This document shows positions 63,361-64,000 of a DNA stretch of 64,000 bases, in pieces. The notes under the pieces are model-generated. The model had not been told where the DNA came from. It saw only the letters and a list, made by a program, of their open reading frames with translations, and made no database searches. A program made the translations under genes and the position numbers. Origin of the DNA: Flagellimonas oceanensis (GTDB lineage: Bacteria; Bacteroidota; Bacteroidia; Flavobacteriales; Flavobacteriaceae); NCBI RefSeq assembly GCF_003992595.1, contig NZ_RZNA01000044.1, positions 1-64,000 on the forward strand, written 5' to 3'. Numbering within the stretch: the first letter of the stretch is position 1; each line of letters opens with the position of its first letter.

Positions 63361-64000
63361 ATGATACATAAAATGAACAAACTGAAACTAGGGGCCTTGG
63401 CATTACTACTGTGTTGGGCATGTGCCGATGCTCCCAAAGACGATGCACCATGGGTCGACTTGACCGATGGAACCCTCAACGGATGGAACCAAAAAGGCGG
63501 AGAAGCCAATTATGAGGCAAAAGGGGATGCCATCGTGGGATCTACGGTCCATGATACACCCAATTCCTTTTTGACCACGGATAAAATGTACGATGATTTC
63601 ATTTTGGAGCTGGATTACAAAGTGGATTCAACCATGAACTCGGGGATCCAGATACGGAGCAATAGCTTTCCGCATTATCAAAATGGAAGGGTGCACGGCT
63701 ATCAGATAGAGATAGATCCATCGGACCGGGCATGGAGCGCTGGAATCTATGATGAAGGTCGAAGGGGGTGGCTCGTTACCTTGGAGGGTAATCCTGAAGC
63801 ACAAAAGGCCTTCAAACAAAATGATTGGAACCACTATCGCATCGAGGCCATCGGGGATACGATTCAAACATGGATCAATGGTGTGCCCGCAGCCCATTTG
63901 ATAGACGACAAGACCGCAAGTGGTTTTATCGCGCTTCAAGTGCACAGCATAGGCAAGGACCAGAAGGCGGGAACAGAAATCGCTTGGAAGAATGTTAGGA
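63361..64000 (+). CDS. DUF1080 (3-keto-disaccharide hydrolase) lipoprotein, partial
   Basis: An open frame running off the right edge (213 codons visible). It starts at ATG 63361 or 63373; the second directly begins the lipoprotein signal (MNKLKLGALALLLCWACADA, Cys about residue 16-20). The DUF1080 fold is clear: WVDLTDGTLNGWNQKGGEAN, FILELDYKVDSTMNSGIQIR, HGYQIEIDPSDRAWSAGIYD, WNHYRIEAIGDTIQTWINGV. DUF1080 enzymes act on 3-keto-glycosides. Its place right after the TRAP genes (28 bp gap) suggests it releases uronate from a glycoside outside the inner membrane. It is a single-domain protein, unlike the two-domain protein at 36945-40337. Confidence 0.85.
   Translation, partial: MIHKMNKLKLGALALLLCWACADAPKDDAPWVDLTDGTLNGWNQKGGEANYEAKGDAIVGSTVHDTPNSFLTTDKMYDDFILELDYKVDSTMNSGIQIRSNSFPHYQNGRVHGYQIEIDPSDRAWSAGIYDEGRRGWLVTLEGNPEAQKAFKQNDWNHYRIEAIGDTIQTWINGVPAAHLIDDKTASGFIALQVHSIGKDQKAGTEIAWKNVR

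Overview
The window comes from a marine-type member of the Bacteroidota, most likely Flavobacteriaceae. The evidence is a sigma/FecR/SusC/SusD locus, a type IX secretion (T9SS) type-B substrate next to a PorP/SprF gene, several LytS/LytTR two-component systems, TAnnTTTG-like promoter elements without clear Shine-Dalgarno sequences, and moderately AT-rich DNA. The first ~400 bases are more GC-rich and belong to an IS21-family element that runs off the left edge.

Layout. 1-409: 5' part of an IS21 istA (minus strand) and its outer end with three 24-bp transposase-site repeats; the element has cut off the 5' end of a LytTR response-regulator gene (409-1098). 1.3-7.6 kb: TolC, MacA-like adaptor, MacB-like ATPase and permease, then a LytS-type kinase and LytTR regulator in one run. 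7.7-9.4 kb: Crp-like regulator and an amidohydrolase. 9.7-10.9 kb: a class II Fic protein with a C-terminal winged helix and a cluster of GTAA/TTAC palindromes in front of it. 11.1-20.5 kb: a 1696-residue T9SS adhesin-like protein, PorP/SprF, a NarL-type two-component pair, and a small secreted protein whose promoter is a near copy of the adhesin promoter. 20.6-27.9 kb: ECF sigma factor, FecR, SusC with STN domain, SusD.

28-45.9 kb is a carbohydrate region without any glycoside hydrolase I can recognise. It holds an unassigned 723-residue protein, an AGE-family epimerase, an MFS sugar porter, a LamG-TM-winged-helix one-component regulator, a Gfo/Idh/MocA oxidoreductase, a HEAT + double DUF1080 protein, an endonuclease/exonuclease/phosphatase-fold protein, a sodium:solute symporter, a NagB-PIG-L fusion and a BadF-type amino-sugar kinase. 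The Gfo/Idh + DUF1080 pair points to cleavage by the 3-keto-glycoside route; AGE, NagB and the kinase point to an amino sugar as the final substrate.

46.0-54.1 kb is a distinct block: a LytTR regulator and TPR-LytS kinase on the minus strand, divergent from a lipoprotein and four tandem paralogous exported proteins of a family I cannot name. The block is bracketed by two copies of an 18-bp intergenic repeat. This block is my best candidate for an undescribed system.

54.6-64 kb: a Nudix-fold regulator with a destroyed Nudix box, divergent from a complete glucuronate operon (SDR-type fructuronate reductase, UxuA, UxaC, KdgK, KDPG aldolase, three TRAP transporter genes) and a partial DUF1080 lipoprotein at the right edge. 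Together these would import a uronate, convert it through fructuronate, mannonate, KDG and KDPG, and deliver pyruvate and glyceraldehyde-3-phosphate.
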